Below, in pieces: positions 36,901-47,603 of a DNA stretch of 64,000 nucleotides; position 1 is the stretch's first letter; each line of letters begins with the position of its first letter. The stretch spans positions 18,979,354 to 19,043,353 of the forward strand of contig NC_019876.2 of the NCBI RefSeq assembly GCF_002234675.1, read 5' to 3'. This DNA is from Oryzias latipes. Lineage: Eukaryota; Chordata; Actinopteri; Beloniformes; Adrianichthyidae. A program made the translations under genes and the position numbers. The notes under the pieces are model-generated. The model saw nothing but the letters and a program-made list of their open reading frames with translations, did no database searches and was not told the DNA's origin.

Positions 36901-39900
36901 ATTTCTCACATACAGTCAATGATTTATTCTGGCCTCTGAATCTTTTTTGAAGAAAGGAAAAACAAACATTACTCTCAGGGATGGGCAACTCCAGGCCTCA
37001 AGGGCCGCATTTCGCATGTTTTCCAACGTACCCTGCTCTGGCATGTTCTAATTGGTTGGACACACCTGAACCAGGCAATTAGTCATGACAAGGTAGTGGA
37101 TTTATCGATCCACTTTAATGTAGACATTCCAGGACTGGAGTTGCCTGTCCCTGCTTTAGATGTAACTCATGACAATTCTGAGGGGCGTGAGAGGATTTTC
37201 TTTCAAAAATAACTTATTATTATTGTTATTTATTTTATTAGAACTAGATTTTTGTGGATGTTTAGGGGTTTGGATTTACTGATTGGGCTGGTAAAGATGG
37301 GGTGAACCCCAGTTAACATGCCTTGCTCAAGTCAGGCTTCATTTTTACCATGCACAATCCAATGTGTGACATCAGAAATGATCAGTTCTGTGCATTCATG
37401 TCTTTGTTCCTAACCTTACAACATCTGAATTCTTATCCTTCACCAGGACCTGATGGTGGGGGAAGAGGCCAGTGACTGTCGCTCCATGCTGGAGGTTTCT
37501 TACCCCATGGACAACGGAATTGTACGTTGCTGGGAAGACATGCTGCACCTGTGGGATCACACCTTTGGCCCAGACCGTCTAGACATAAACCCATCAGAAT
37601 CCAAGGTATGTAACCAACAGAGATGGATCCTCTGATGTCTTCTTAAGATTCGGTCACACCCATCTGTGCTAGAATGATCAGCCAACTCCTCCAGCTTTTC
37701 AAGAACGGAACCAATGCATTTGAAATAATAATAATTAATAAAATAATTGATATATGAATGAATATGTTAATATACACTCACTGGCCACTTTATTAGGCAT
37801 ACTTGTCCAAGGGCTCGTTAATGCAAAATTTCTAATCGGCCTATCATATGACAGCAACACAATGCACTTATGCATGTAGACATAGTCAAGACGATCTGCT
37901 GCAGTTCACACCAAGCATCAGAATGGGGCAAAAAGGTGATATAAGTGACTGGAGCAGTGGTCTATAACCTTTTCAGGTTTGATGTCAGACTATATTTTAA
38001 GGCCACATTTTGCGTTTCATATTTTTTAAGCTTCCGGTTTCTGAAAAAAAGCTATTTTTCAAATTAAAATTTTACCACAAAAAATTTCGTTTGAAAAAGT
38101 CATTTTTTTTATAGATGACAAAAAATCAATGAAACAAAGTTATTGATTTTTTAGGAGTTGTCTCTGATTTGTAAGAAGTTCAATAAAAGGGACATTACAG
38201 TTTTTTTTTTTTTACATAGAACTAACACTGAGAAGTCAATCAAGCCTCAGATCAGCTTTAGGGGCAAAAAGATTTATTATAATTAATTTTTACCTAAATT
38301 CTGATTATTGTGAAAATTTTTTAACATACAGGAAACAGTTTCTGTGCTAAAGTTTCTTAACAGATGCCTGGCTAATTCACCCTTGCTGTAGGAAAATTCA
38401 TAAATGTCTCTTTTACAAGTTTACACATATCAGCAACTTTATTTAATTGATTAAATAATTAGATTCCCTTTTATTCAAAAGTAGACGTTAACTTTAGCTG
38501 CGTCCGACTTCTGTGTTCTCCCTGGCTCTTGTCTCCCCAAATAAACTTGGTTGTTTGGTTTTAATTAGCTTTTTAGGTTTGGGCTATTAGCAGTCCAAGC
38601 TGCTGCTTTCAGTCACGTGACGTGTCAAGACAGACGGATGTGGTGAACAGAATCCGTCAGTTTTCCAAAATAAAACTTCCGCCAGTATTAAAAATAAACA
38701 AAACGGAAACAATCTAAGTTAGTGTATGCATTTTTTTCTGTCTGCGGCCTGGTACCAAGTGGGCAACGGACCGGTACCAGTCTGCGACCCAGGAGTTGGG
38801 GACCACTGGACTAGAGTATTTCAGAAACTGCCGATCTACAAGGATTTTCACGCGCAACCATCTCTATGGTCTACAGAGAATGGTCTGAACAAGAGAAAAT
38901 ATTCAGTGGGCAGCAGTTCTGTGGGTGGAAATGTCTTGTAGATACCAGTTAAAGGAGAACAACCAGACTGGTTCCAGTTAATGGAAAGGCAGCAGTAACT
39001 CAAATAACCTCTGGTTACAACCAACATCTGCAAAGGCAGATGGACTACAGCAGCAGAAGACCACACTGGGTGCCACTTCTGTCAGTTAACAACAGGAACC
39101 TGAGGCTACAATTCACACAGACTCACCAAAATTGGACAACAGAAGATTGGAAAAACCTTGATGAGTTTCTATTTTTGCTGCGATATTCAAATGGTAGGGT
39201 CAGAATTGGGAAATAGGAAAGCATGGATCTGTCCTGCCTTGTATCAACGGTTCAGGTTGATGGTGGCGGTGTAATGGTGTGTGAGAAATTTTCTTGGCAC
39301 ACTTTTGGGCCCATTAGTACCAATTGAGCATGGTTACAATGTCACAGCCTACCTTAGTAATATTGTTGACCGTGTCCATCCCTTAGTGTAGCCATCATGG
39401 CTACTTCTAGCAAGATAACACACCATGTCACAAGGCTGGAATCAGCTCAGACTGGTTTCTTGAACATGAAAATTAGTTTACTGCATTAAAATGCCCTCCA
39501 CAGTCACCAGTTTTCAACCCAATAGAGCACCTTTGGGATGTGGTGAAACCGATGATTCATGTCATGGATGTGCAAACCTGCAGCAATTGTGTGGTGTTAT
39601 GTAAATATGGACCAAATTCTCTGAGGAATGTTTCCAGTATATTGTTGAATCTATGCCACTAAGGGTTAAAGCAGTTCTGAAGTACTGGGTCCAACCCAGT
39701 ACTGGAACGTGGACCTAACAAAGTGGTCAGTGCGTGTACATACAAGAAAGTCGTGGCACATTAAAAACAGAAGTTCAAGAGCATTCAACTCTCCTCCTTT
39801 CAATGGCCTCCAACATGGATGTTTTGTAGCAGATGAAGTCCATGTCAGAAGTCTGCATGTGTCTGCTTTTCTTTTCAAAGATCCTGCTAACTGAGCCCCC

Positions 39901-42900
39901 CATGAACCCTACCAAAAACCGGGAAAAAATTGCTGAGGTCATGTTTGAGACTTACCAGTTCTATGGCATCTATGTGGCAATACAGGCTGTGCTCACTCTG
40001 TATGCCCAGGGTGAGGAACCATCATCAATGATCCTTCAGCTTTAAATATTATGTTTAATTATCTTTTATAAATTGTTGTTTTTTGTGAGGATCTTAGAAA
40101 CCATTTTGATTCCCACAGGTTTGCTTACCGGTGTGGTCATCGATTCAGGAGACGGTGTCACACACATCTGCCCAGTGTATGAGGGCTTTTCCTTACCCCA
40201 CCTGACCCGTAGGCTGGACATTGCAGGGCGTGACATCACACGCTATCTTATCAAGGTGAGCAGATTAAAAATTGAGGAATACTGTCTATACTTGTGAACG
40301 CCACCAGTTTCTAGAATTTTTGGAATAAACTATTTCTCAGCTGCTGCTTCTCCGCGGCTACGCCTTCAATCACTCAGCCGACTTTGAGACTGTGAGGATG
40401 ATGAAGGAGAAGCTCTGTTATGTGGGATACAACATTGAACAGGAGCAGCGACTGGCTACAGAGACCACCTTCCTGATGGAGTCCTACACAGTACGTCATG
40501 GAACAAATGTCCAATATAGTCATGCACACACAGTGAATATTAAGTCATTTTCCCTTTTTCCTTTAAGTTTGATTGTGTCAGCGGAAGGAAACCCAAATAA
40601 ACCCAAAATGAAGCTTTGGTGATGATGGCGTAATTTATGAATGAACCTGCTTATTAAAGTAATTTATCATTTCATTTATTACTGCACCTGGCTCAAAACT
40701 GTACGACTGGATAGTTCCGATATTGCTCGCCATTTTTGTTCAACCTGTAATGTTTGCTTGCGGTTGTGAGGGGCTGTAATAGGAGAGCGTGTATAATTGA
40801 CTGTAGAAGAGAGAACTGGACTAAGTGAGTGTGATGTCACCTATAGAATATGTCTTACTTTGGTTCCAACTAAATTAAGTCAATTCAGTTGCTAATTTTT
40901 TGCGATACAGACTTCACCATTGGAACCAGACAACGTAAGTAATGATTGGTCCGAGGTGGTCTGAGCCAACATTTCCATGACAACCACTCTCGCTAATGAG
41001 GAGTGAGCTTGTTGGAAGGCCACACCTCTACCACTTGAAAGCGGGCTCAGTAGAACCTGTCAAACGTTTAAACCGTTTGAGGTATGGGCCAGGGGGTACC
41101 ACATGTTTTATTGAGGCATCTGATTGTGTCACGAGAGTGTGGGGGGTGGGGGGAAGTCACCCAAATGCAGAGATGAGGTGGCAGGTTCCAAGTCAACAAA
41201 GACTTTAATTCTTTAATAGCAGGCAAGCCAAACTAATATACTACACTCTAAAAAGAAAAAAGTTGATCCAACTTAATTGAATCACTTCAATTGATAACAC
41301 CTAATTGAATTAAATTTATTCAACTTAAATTTTTATGGCTATCTAACTCAATTTGATAAGTTGATCTAACTTAAAACAAAGTTTTTCAATTTTGTTTATA
41401 CAATTTAAATTGACACATTTTTCTAAAGTTTCAACCAATGGGCCTTGTGATTTTCATATCAAAGACATGAATGACCCAGCAATGTCTTGCATTACAAAGT
41501 AGAAGCTCACATGTCATGAAATCAGTCTTTAATAATTTAACATACGGTGTTTTATCACACAAGGGGGTTGGTCATCATCCTCTACCAAACTCTAACCCAT
41601 GGTGCAGAAAGAAATAAACATAACAGTTTAAATTACTAGTTCAAACAGAGTAAAACAGCTAGACAACAAAACCCATTCAATTCAATTTCATTTGTATAGC
41701 CCAAAATCCCAACAACAGTCGTCTCGATGGGCTTCGAAGTAAACATGAACTCAAAAGGATCATGAATACAAAGAGTTCAATAGGAAAATACTAAACTGAA
41801 CTAACAAACTGACTAAGCTATACTGGCATCCCTGCCCTTAGACCCCCCTTCGCGGTAAGGAAAAACTCCTAAAAAAACGGATTCCAGAAAAAAAGAAGAA
41901 ACCTCAGGGGTGCCCACATGAAGGAGGGATCCTCCCCCAGGACAGACAGGCGATTTACCAGAACTCTTAGAGAAGAATTAACTTATCTAACGCTACAACT
42001 ACATATATATGAAGTCCAGCAGACGAGCTTCATCCAGCCGTGGTTGAGGGAACAGTCAGGGGCGCGAGTCAAGCCTGAGACAGGAACCACGGCCAGGTGT
42101 AGGAGCAGGAGCAGAGACGAGGTACACAGTCAGGTACAGAGCAGAGACGAGCCTGAGACGAGGCAGAGACAGGAACCACAGCCAGGTGTAGGAGCGGGAG
42201 CAAAGGCAAGGTAAACGGTCAGGAACAGGAGCACGGATGAGCCAACTGGAGTCTGGAAGCACTCCCACTCCCCAGGAGGGGAGAGGGAAAGAGGGACAAT
42301 ACATGAATCGCACTGCACCAAACAGAGGCATGGAAAACTAAATGATAAATGATGATCAAAAATAGAGGAGAGGAAGGGTAGAAGTAGATGAGAAAAGAGG
42401 ACAGAACCCCAGTGCACCATAGTTACCCCAGCTTCAGCTTATAGCAACCTTTTAAAACAAATAGTTATTGTTATAAAGTTTAATTTAAACACATTAACAT
42501 TAAGTTAAATAATCTCTGAATACTAGCTAGTCTGACAATAAGCCAGTGCAAAGAGGAATGTTTTCAGTCTAACTTTGAATGTAGAAACTGAGTCGGCCTC
42601 TCTTGCATGAGCTGGGAGCTTATTCCATAAAACAGGGGCTTGGTGGCTAAACGCTCTACCTCCAACCGTACTTTTACTAATTCTAGGAACCACAAGCAGC
42701 CCTGCGAGCGAAGTGTTCTTATCGGATGGTAAGGGACTATGAGGTCCTTAATATAGGACGGGGCCAGTCCATGTAAGGCCTTATAGGTTAACAGGAGGTT
42801 CTTGAACTTGATTCTAGAATCAACTGGGAGCCAATGGAGCGAAACTAACACAGGAGTGATGTGATCTCTTCTGCTAGTTCCTGCTAACAATCTAGCTGCT

Positions 42901-45900
42901 GCGTTCTGAACAAGCTGGAGACTTTTTAAGGAACTCTCAGGACACGCTGCTAACAAGGAGTTACAGTAATCCAGCCTCGACGTAACAAATGCATGGATGA
43001 GTTTTTCAGCATCACTCTTAGAAAGTAGGTTTCTGATCTTAGCAATATTCCGCAGGTGAAAAAAGGCAGTTCTACATGCCTGAGATATGTGAGCCTTAAA
43101 TGATAAATCCTGGTCAAATAAACCCCCAAGGTTTCTAACTGTGGAATTGGGGGCTATACATATACCATCCAGGGAGACAATCTGAGCAGACAGAGCATCA
43201 CTGAGGTTTTTAGGACCTAGTATAATAAACTCAGTTTTTTCTGGGTTCAAGAGGAGGTAGTTAATTGTCATCCAGGTCTTGATGTCATTGATGCAGGCGT
43301 TCAGTTTCTCTATCTGGTCATTCTGGTCAGGTTTCATGGATAAATACAACTGCGTATCATCGGCATAACAATGAAAATTAATGCTGCATTTCCTGATTAT
43401 GTTTCCTAGTGGTAGCATATAAAGCGTAAACAGGATGGGTCCTAAGACTGAGCCCTGTGGGACTCCATAGTTAACTCGAGTGCACTGAGAGGAATGTCCT
43501 TTTACATTAACAAACTGATACTCATCGGACAGATAGGATTTAAACCACTGGAGATCAGATCTTCTGATCCCCATGTCCTGCTCTAATCTGTGGAGTAAAA
43601 TACCGTGGTCGATGGTGTCAAAGGCTGCACTGAGGTCTAACAGGACCAGAATAGAAAGTAGTCCCTTTTCTGAGGCCAATAACAAGTCATTAGAGACTCT
43701 AACTAGTGCAGTTTCCGTGCTGTGGTGGGGTCTAAACCCCGACTGAAAGTCTTCAAAGTGGCTGTTGTCCTGTAGGTGGCAGTAAAGCTGCTTAACTACA
43801 ACTCTTTCTAGGATTTTAGAAATAAAGGGGAGGTTTGATATTGGTCTATAGTTGGCCAATATGCTAGGATCCAAACTGGGCTTTTTCAGAAGAGGTTTAA
43901 CAACTGCATAATTAAAACTGTGGCACGTAACCCATTTCCAGAGAGGTATTTACCCATGGACAAAAACTCCCGCTTAAACCCCATTCTGCCCAAATAGGCA
44001 AAGAACATGGTATCCCATAATTCCTTGCGCTGCCTTACGTTATGACGTCATGACGCATTGACAGCTTCACACCAAAGTTACACCAACTTAATTAAATTAA
44101 GTTGATTGAAAATAAAATAACTATGTCAGACAACTGTTATTTTTAAGTTGAATGAACTCAAAAAAATTATTTATTTTCACCAAACTAAATAATTAAGTTG
44201 GAACAATGTAAAAAAGTGCATCTTTCCAACTACAGCCCAAATACTCATTTTAGAGGGGTAGACTTACAAACAGAAAATCAAGACGTAATGGACCAGCACA
44301 AGAAGAAGGCAAAGACAAGACTTAAATACACACAGAACTGACAAGACACAGGTGAGAATGATCAGGAGAGATTGGGGCCAGGAAGTAAAATTCGCAACAC
44401 ACATGCAGGAAAACTTCAAAATAAAACAGGAAACAGAACTTAAAAAATAACAGAGCAAAAACAGAAGCAAAAACTAAGGCAAAGAAACTCAAACCATGAC
44501 AGATTGGCCAGTTTATAACTTGAATAACTTGCAATAAATAAAAAAATGTGCAAAAACATGTTAAAAAAGGTATCAGAGAATGAATGGTTATTCTGACAAG
44601 TATTATTATGGAGGAAAAGATGTTTATTTCTCTACAGAAGTCTATGAGATTTTTGTTTTCTGGGACCAGCAGTTTTGAAATGCAGGCTTGCTCCCAGCCA
44701 GTAGTCCTGTCCACAGCTCAAAAGTGATTTTCTAATGAACTCATGCCGCTCTGCAGAAACAGACTAGTGGGAACACTTTCAAAATAGTTCAAAAGATGAT
44801 TGAAGTGGAACTTCATTAAAAAATATGATATTGAATCTAGTAGTTTAATGTTCCTTGTCTTTGTTCCAGCTTCCCGATGGTCGTCAGGTGAATGTTGGAG
44901 GAGAAAGATTTGGAGCCCCTGAAGCTCTTTTCCAGCCTCACCTCATCAACGTGGAAGGAGCAGGAGTGGCTGAGCTGGTTTTCAACACCATCCAGGCTGC
45001 AGACATTGATCTCAGGTTTGAGTCTTCTCACTGCTCCCTGTACCTTTCATTGAGTGAGTTGTTGACCTTTGACAACAAAATCAAAGAAATTCCTGAAAGT
45101 GTTTCCGAAAGTTCTCTAATAGGGAAATCCCAATCCGATTATGTGATCAGAAATCAGGCCCAATCATGTGGTTGATGACTCGATCGAAAATCAGATGTTG
45201 TTGCCCTATCAGGGATCGGCCATTAACATTCTTTCTATTAAGATCGGTGCTATATATTTCAAGCTTATTTTTCCAGATAAAAACTCTACTAGAATTCTGC
45301 ATATCATGAACGGATTACCACACATTTTTGTACAGTAGTTTAAACAGGAGGCGCACAAAAACAGGTAAACTAAGCTAAGCTAAGCTAAACTAAACTAGTG
45401 AGACTGTAACCACCCGACCTGTATGCAGATCTCTATTGGTTTCACAGTACGATCCAGCATGCGAGAACCACGCGTCACTTCCTTTTTTCGCTAACTTGAA
45501 TATTACTAATAAACACGCACACAGACAAAATTTGTTATGAGGCATGAGGGCTAATTTGTTCAATCAGCAGATGGCAGGATCCACGTACAATGGGGAGTAA
45601 ACCGCAGTTGTACGGAATTTCGTGGACGCTTCGCATCGGACAGTTCAGGCTTCCACGCCATTCCACACTTCGTCTGCCATTATCCCTTATGTATAGAATA
45701 CAAAAACTGACATTTTTATTGCAGATTTTCACTAAACATTCTCAGAATAGCTGTAGGTGACCAATATATCAGTTTGAAAGTTCTTAGTTTGGATTTAGTC
45801 TCTGAGTCAGGAATTGAGAGAAATATGATAGAAACTGGACCAGACTTACATGAACTCAAAAACTATTTTTTTTTATCAAATTGACTGACATCCTGAATTA

Positions 45901-47603
45901 TCAAATTTCTTGCAGTTTTATAACTTTAATATTAGTGAGCTACAACTCTTGGCATTGCACTTTTGACGGTGTGCGTGTGTGGATAGTTGGTCTTGTGGCA
46001 TCACATACTGGATTAAAGTGTTTTCTTAACTCTGGGGATGCTCTCAGATAATTCTGAAAGAGAATACAATGTAATTATGCAAAGTTTTGTGGCAAAGTCA
46101 GGCAGTTTTTATTGGAATGAATAGGAAAGGACTTTCTTGAACAACAGCTCACCTAGTGGTTATTTGGAGAACAGACCTGCAATTCTTATGTTTAACAAGC
46201 CTGATTGTTTTTACTGGAATAAGATCTGCATCAAACTTCCATGGAAATATTACACAAGTTTACACCATGTATTAGGAGGTGAATTTCTTTATTTATTCAT
46301 TTGTTTCATAAGAGTATTTCTATATTTTAACTTGCTCTCTGTAGTTTACTTTATCAAACATTTTTATCAGGTATCCCAAATAAAGGAATTTGTCCCATTC
46401 TTTTTGACTGGATCAATGCTCTTTTTGTTTTGTTTTTTTGTAAAATGGTTAATCCTAAACAATTTTACCAAGCCATTTTTTCTGCTCAAAGCTGATTTTC
46501 TATTTGTACCTCTCCTGGCGTCCCTATATGTGTTATAGCCTTAGTGTTTGCACGATGAAACTCTAAATACCAAAACGTCAGACGATAAATTTTCAGTTTT
46601 CTAATTCTGAATGTTGTGCAGGAAACCTTCTTTCTTCTGATTTATGGATATCCTGTTGCCATTTTCCTGAACTTCCATCTGCTAATAAATGTGCAACGGA
46701 ATGAGTCATTAATTATCCGAATGTCATCGTCCCACAAGTAAATCCTAGTCTTTGATTTTTGCATAGTCGTATGGGCAGTGACAGAAACTTAATCAAAACT
46801 GAACTTTTCAGCACAAGATTAATCATGACAATGTTTTGAATACTTCTAAAATTCCAGCAATAACACAGCAAGGCTGCTTACAAGAAAACTAAGGAAGTAT
46901 TCAGAGACATTTTAGAAAGTCCTTGATGGTTTAAATTTGGAATTTGTTGCTTGCACCTGCAGCCGTGTCACACGGCCACAACCACACCTACACACAATTC
47001 GGTGCAAAACAATGTCTTTATTATGTCTCTCTTTGCAGGGCTGACTTCTACAAGCACATTGTTCTGTCTGGAGGGACCACCATGTACCCCGGCCTTCCTT
47101 CCAGGCTAGAAAGAGAGATCAAGCAGCTCTATCTGGAGAGGGTTCTTAATGGAGACACTGCCAAACTATCTGTAAGAGCACATACATTTAATTTTAATGA
47201 TGATGAATTCTTCAAGATTAAAAACCAGATGAGGCTTTCAAAATACTTGGTATAAGTCTTTTGTTGTGGTGTTTTTGTGTGGCAATTTATTATATGTCTG
47301 TAGTCAAGAAAACAAGGGTTTGGTGTGTTTTTACCCTTTACACTGATCAAAAAAATAAGTGATAAAATACTTAAATGTGTGAAAATGCGTATGTGTGAAA
47401 AACTACTTTCATTTTATTTTGTTTAATTGCAGAGGTTTAAGATCCGCATCGAGGACCCTCCCCGACGTAAGCACATGGTGTTTCTTGGTGGCGCTGTGCT
47501 GGCAAACATAATGAAAGACAAAGACACTTTCTGGCTGAGCAGAGAGGAGTACCAGGAGAAAGGCCTGGGGGTGCTGAAGAAGCTGGGAGGGGGAATCAGA
47601 TGA
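33958..47603 (+). CDS. actr2: Actin-related protein 2 (Arp2/3 complex subunit), complete, nine exons, divergent paralogue
   Basis: ARP2 is the ATPase subunit of the Arp2/3 complex, which nucleates branched actin filaments. Exons are 33958-34005, 34892-35002, 37447-37605, 39881-40010, 40119-40255, 40341-40490, 44870-45015, 47039-47171 and 47433-47603. All borders are GT-AG and phases are consistent. The protein is 394 residues, the usual ARP2 length. Actin-fold motifs are present: phosphate loop CDNGTG (11-16), second loop DSGDG (158-162), [10 protein letters not shown], and [18 protein letters not shown] near the end. Against human ARP2 from memory it is roughly 85% identical, lower than usual for this protein. 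Changes cluster in exon 3 ([24 protein letters not shown]) and the C-terminus (LKKLGGGIR). Zebrafish has actr2a and actr2b; this is probably the less conserved one. Introns 2, 3 and 6 carry nested transposons. Confidence 0.94.
36385..36925. repeat. Interspersed repeat in actr2 intron 2
   Basis: Same family as 19285-19740 and 40785-44815: actaagtgagtgtaacatta, cattgtcagtaagcagtga, aaagcgggctcaagagaat, tcagtttataacttgg and tctctatagaagtctatg. Non-coding. Confidence 0.6.
36976..37153. mobile_element. Short hAT-like MITE
   Basis: Ends cagggatgggcaactccag and ctggagttgcctgtccctg are near-perfect inverted repeats, giving 178 bp in intron 2. I could not read a matching 8-bp duplication. A partial relative lies at about 35064-35200. 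Confidence 0.7.
37775..39736 (+). pseudogene. Tc1-like transposon (family A) in actr2 intron 3, split by a hAT element
   Basis: Ends cactcactggccacttta (left) and aagtggtcagtgcgtg (right) are inverted, flanked by TA (37773-37774 and 39737-39738). Without the insertion it is about 1.1 kb. The transposase order is readable (tatttcagaaactgccgatc, gaagaccacactggg, ttggacaacagaagattgg, aatagagcacctttggga), but frameshifts and deletions break it, including loss of most of the first catalytic block. It has the same orientation as the host gene. Confidence 0.85.
37955..38808. mobile_element. hAT-like element nested in the Tc1-like copy
   Basis: Left end cagtggtctataacc and right end ggagttggggaccactg are inverted repeats. 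The target duplication is gactggag (37947-37954) and gactagag (38809-38816), with one mismatch. The length is 854 bp and it is non-autonomous. Near the 3' end, gaccggtaccagtctgcgac is typical of this kind of fish hAT. Confidence 0.85.
41672..43930 (-). mobile_element. L2/CR1-clade LINE, 5'-truncated
   Basis: Minus-strand LINE. It is truncated at about 43930, upstream of the reverse transcriptase. The 3' UTR occupies 42563-41672 and ends in gggctatacaaatgaaattg, with a short ttgaa-type tail. The same 3' UTR is at 16222-17058. It is the youngest layer of this intron, as it interrupts the AT-rich element. Confidence 0.85.
42564..43874 (-). CDS. LINE reverse transcriptase, uninterrupted 436-codon frame
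   Basis: RNA-dependent DNA polymerase of a non-LTR retrotransposon. Motifs, numbered from the first ATG of the open frame, are: [16 protein letters not shown] (8-23), the catalytic Asp motif in [10 protein letters not shown] (81-90), [10 protein letters not shown] (137-146), the catalytic YADD (170-173), and the C-terminal [12 protein letters not shown] and [15 protein letters not shown]. The endonuclease and ORF1 are absent because of 5' truncation, so it cannot move alone. The end (after RSQG) looks slightly frameshifted relative to other copies. The real frame would have begun upstream. No stop has accumulated in 1.3 kb, which suggests a recent insertion. Confidence 0.88.
   Translation of the reverse strand: MDPSILANYRPISNLPFISKILERVVVKQLYCHLQDNSHFEDFQSGFRPHHSTETALVRVSNDLLLASEKGLLSILVLLDLSAAFDTIDHGILLHRLEQDMGIRRSDLQWFKSYLSDEYQFVNVKGHSSQCTRVNYGVPQGSVLGPILFTLYMLPLGNIIRKCSINFHCYADDTQLYLSMKPDQNDQIEKLNACINDIKTWMTINYLLLNPEKTEFIILGPKNLSDALSAQIVSLDGICIAPNSTVRNLGGLFDQDLSFKAHISQACRTAFFHLRNIAKIRNLLSKSDAEKLIHAFVTSRLDYCNSLLAACPESSLKSLQLVQNAAARLLAGTSRRDHITPVLVSLHWLPVDSRIKFKNLLLTYKALHGLAPSYIKDLIVPYHPIRTLRSQGCLWFLELVKVRLEVERLATKPLFYGISSQLMQERPTQFLHSKLD
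45016..47038. other. actr2 intron 7, with degraded repeats
   Basis: Contains a possible palindromic MITE relative at about 45535-45690 and a gatcagaaatcaggccc / ggatcggcc repeat near 45140-45230. The hydrophobic frame at 46137-46538 is inside this intron and has no family features. Confidence 0.4.

Larger units (their letters stand above)
41244..44257. mobile_element. AT-rich element inside the solo LTR, host of a LINE
   Basis: The borders actctaaaa (41245) and ttttagag (to 44255) are inverted. Near each end are repeated motifs built on aacttaattgaat and its inverse (41270-41420 and 44085-44200). No transposase. The superfamily is not determined. Confidence 0.5.
41127..44501 (-). mobile_element. 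Solo LTR, itself interrupted
   Basis: Starts TGTCA and ends TGACA, with a perfect 5-bp target duplication gattg at 41122-41126 and 44502-44506. Read on the minus strand, the LTR has a promoter-like gtatttaagtcttg (near 44320) and a poly(A)-like attaaagaattaaagtc (about 41200-41220). No gag, pol or env sequence is present, so it is a solo LTR left by recombination. Its own sequence is 41127-41243 and 44258-44501, about 360 bp. Confidence 0.8.
40680..44815. repeat. Interspersed repeat in actr2 intron 6, interrupted by an LTR
   Basis: Left part 40680-41126 and right part 44507-44815 together match the repeat at 19285-19740. The join gaggcatctgattgg / ccagtttataacttgaat restores the order of that copy. 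Between them lies the 41127-44501 insertion. Confidence 0.7.

Noticed and set aside
46137-46538. 133-codon hydrophobic frame in actr2 intron 7
   Set aside because: AT-rich, Phe/Leu-rich by composition, no family motif, lies within a well-supported intron.
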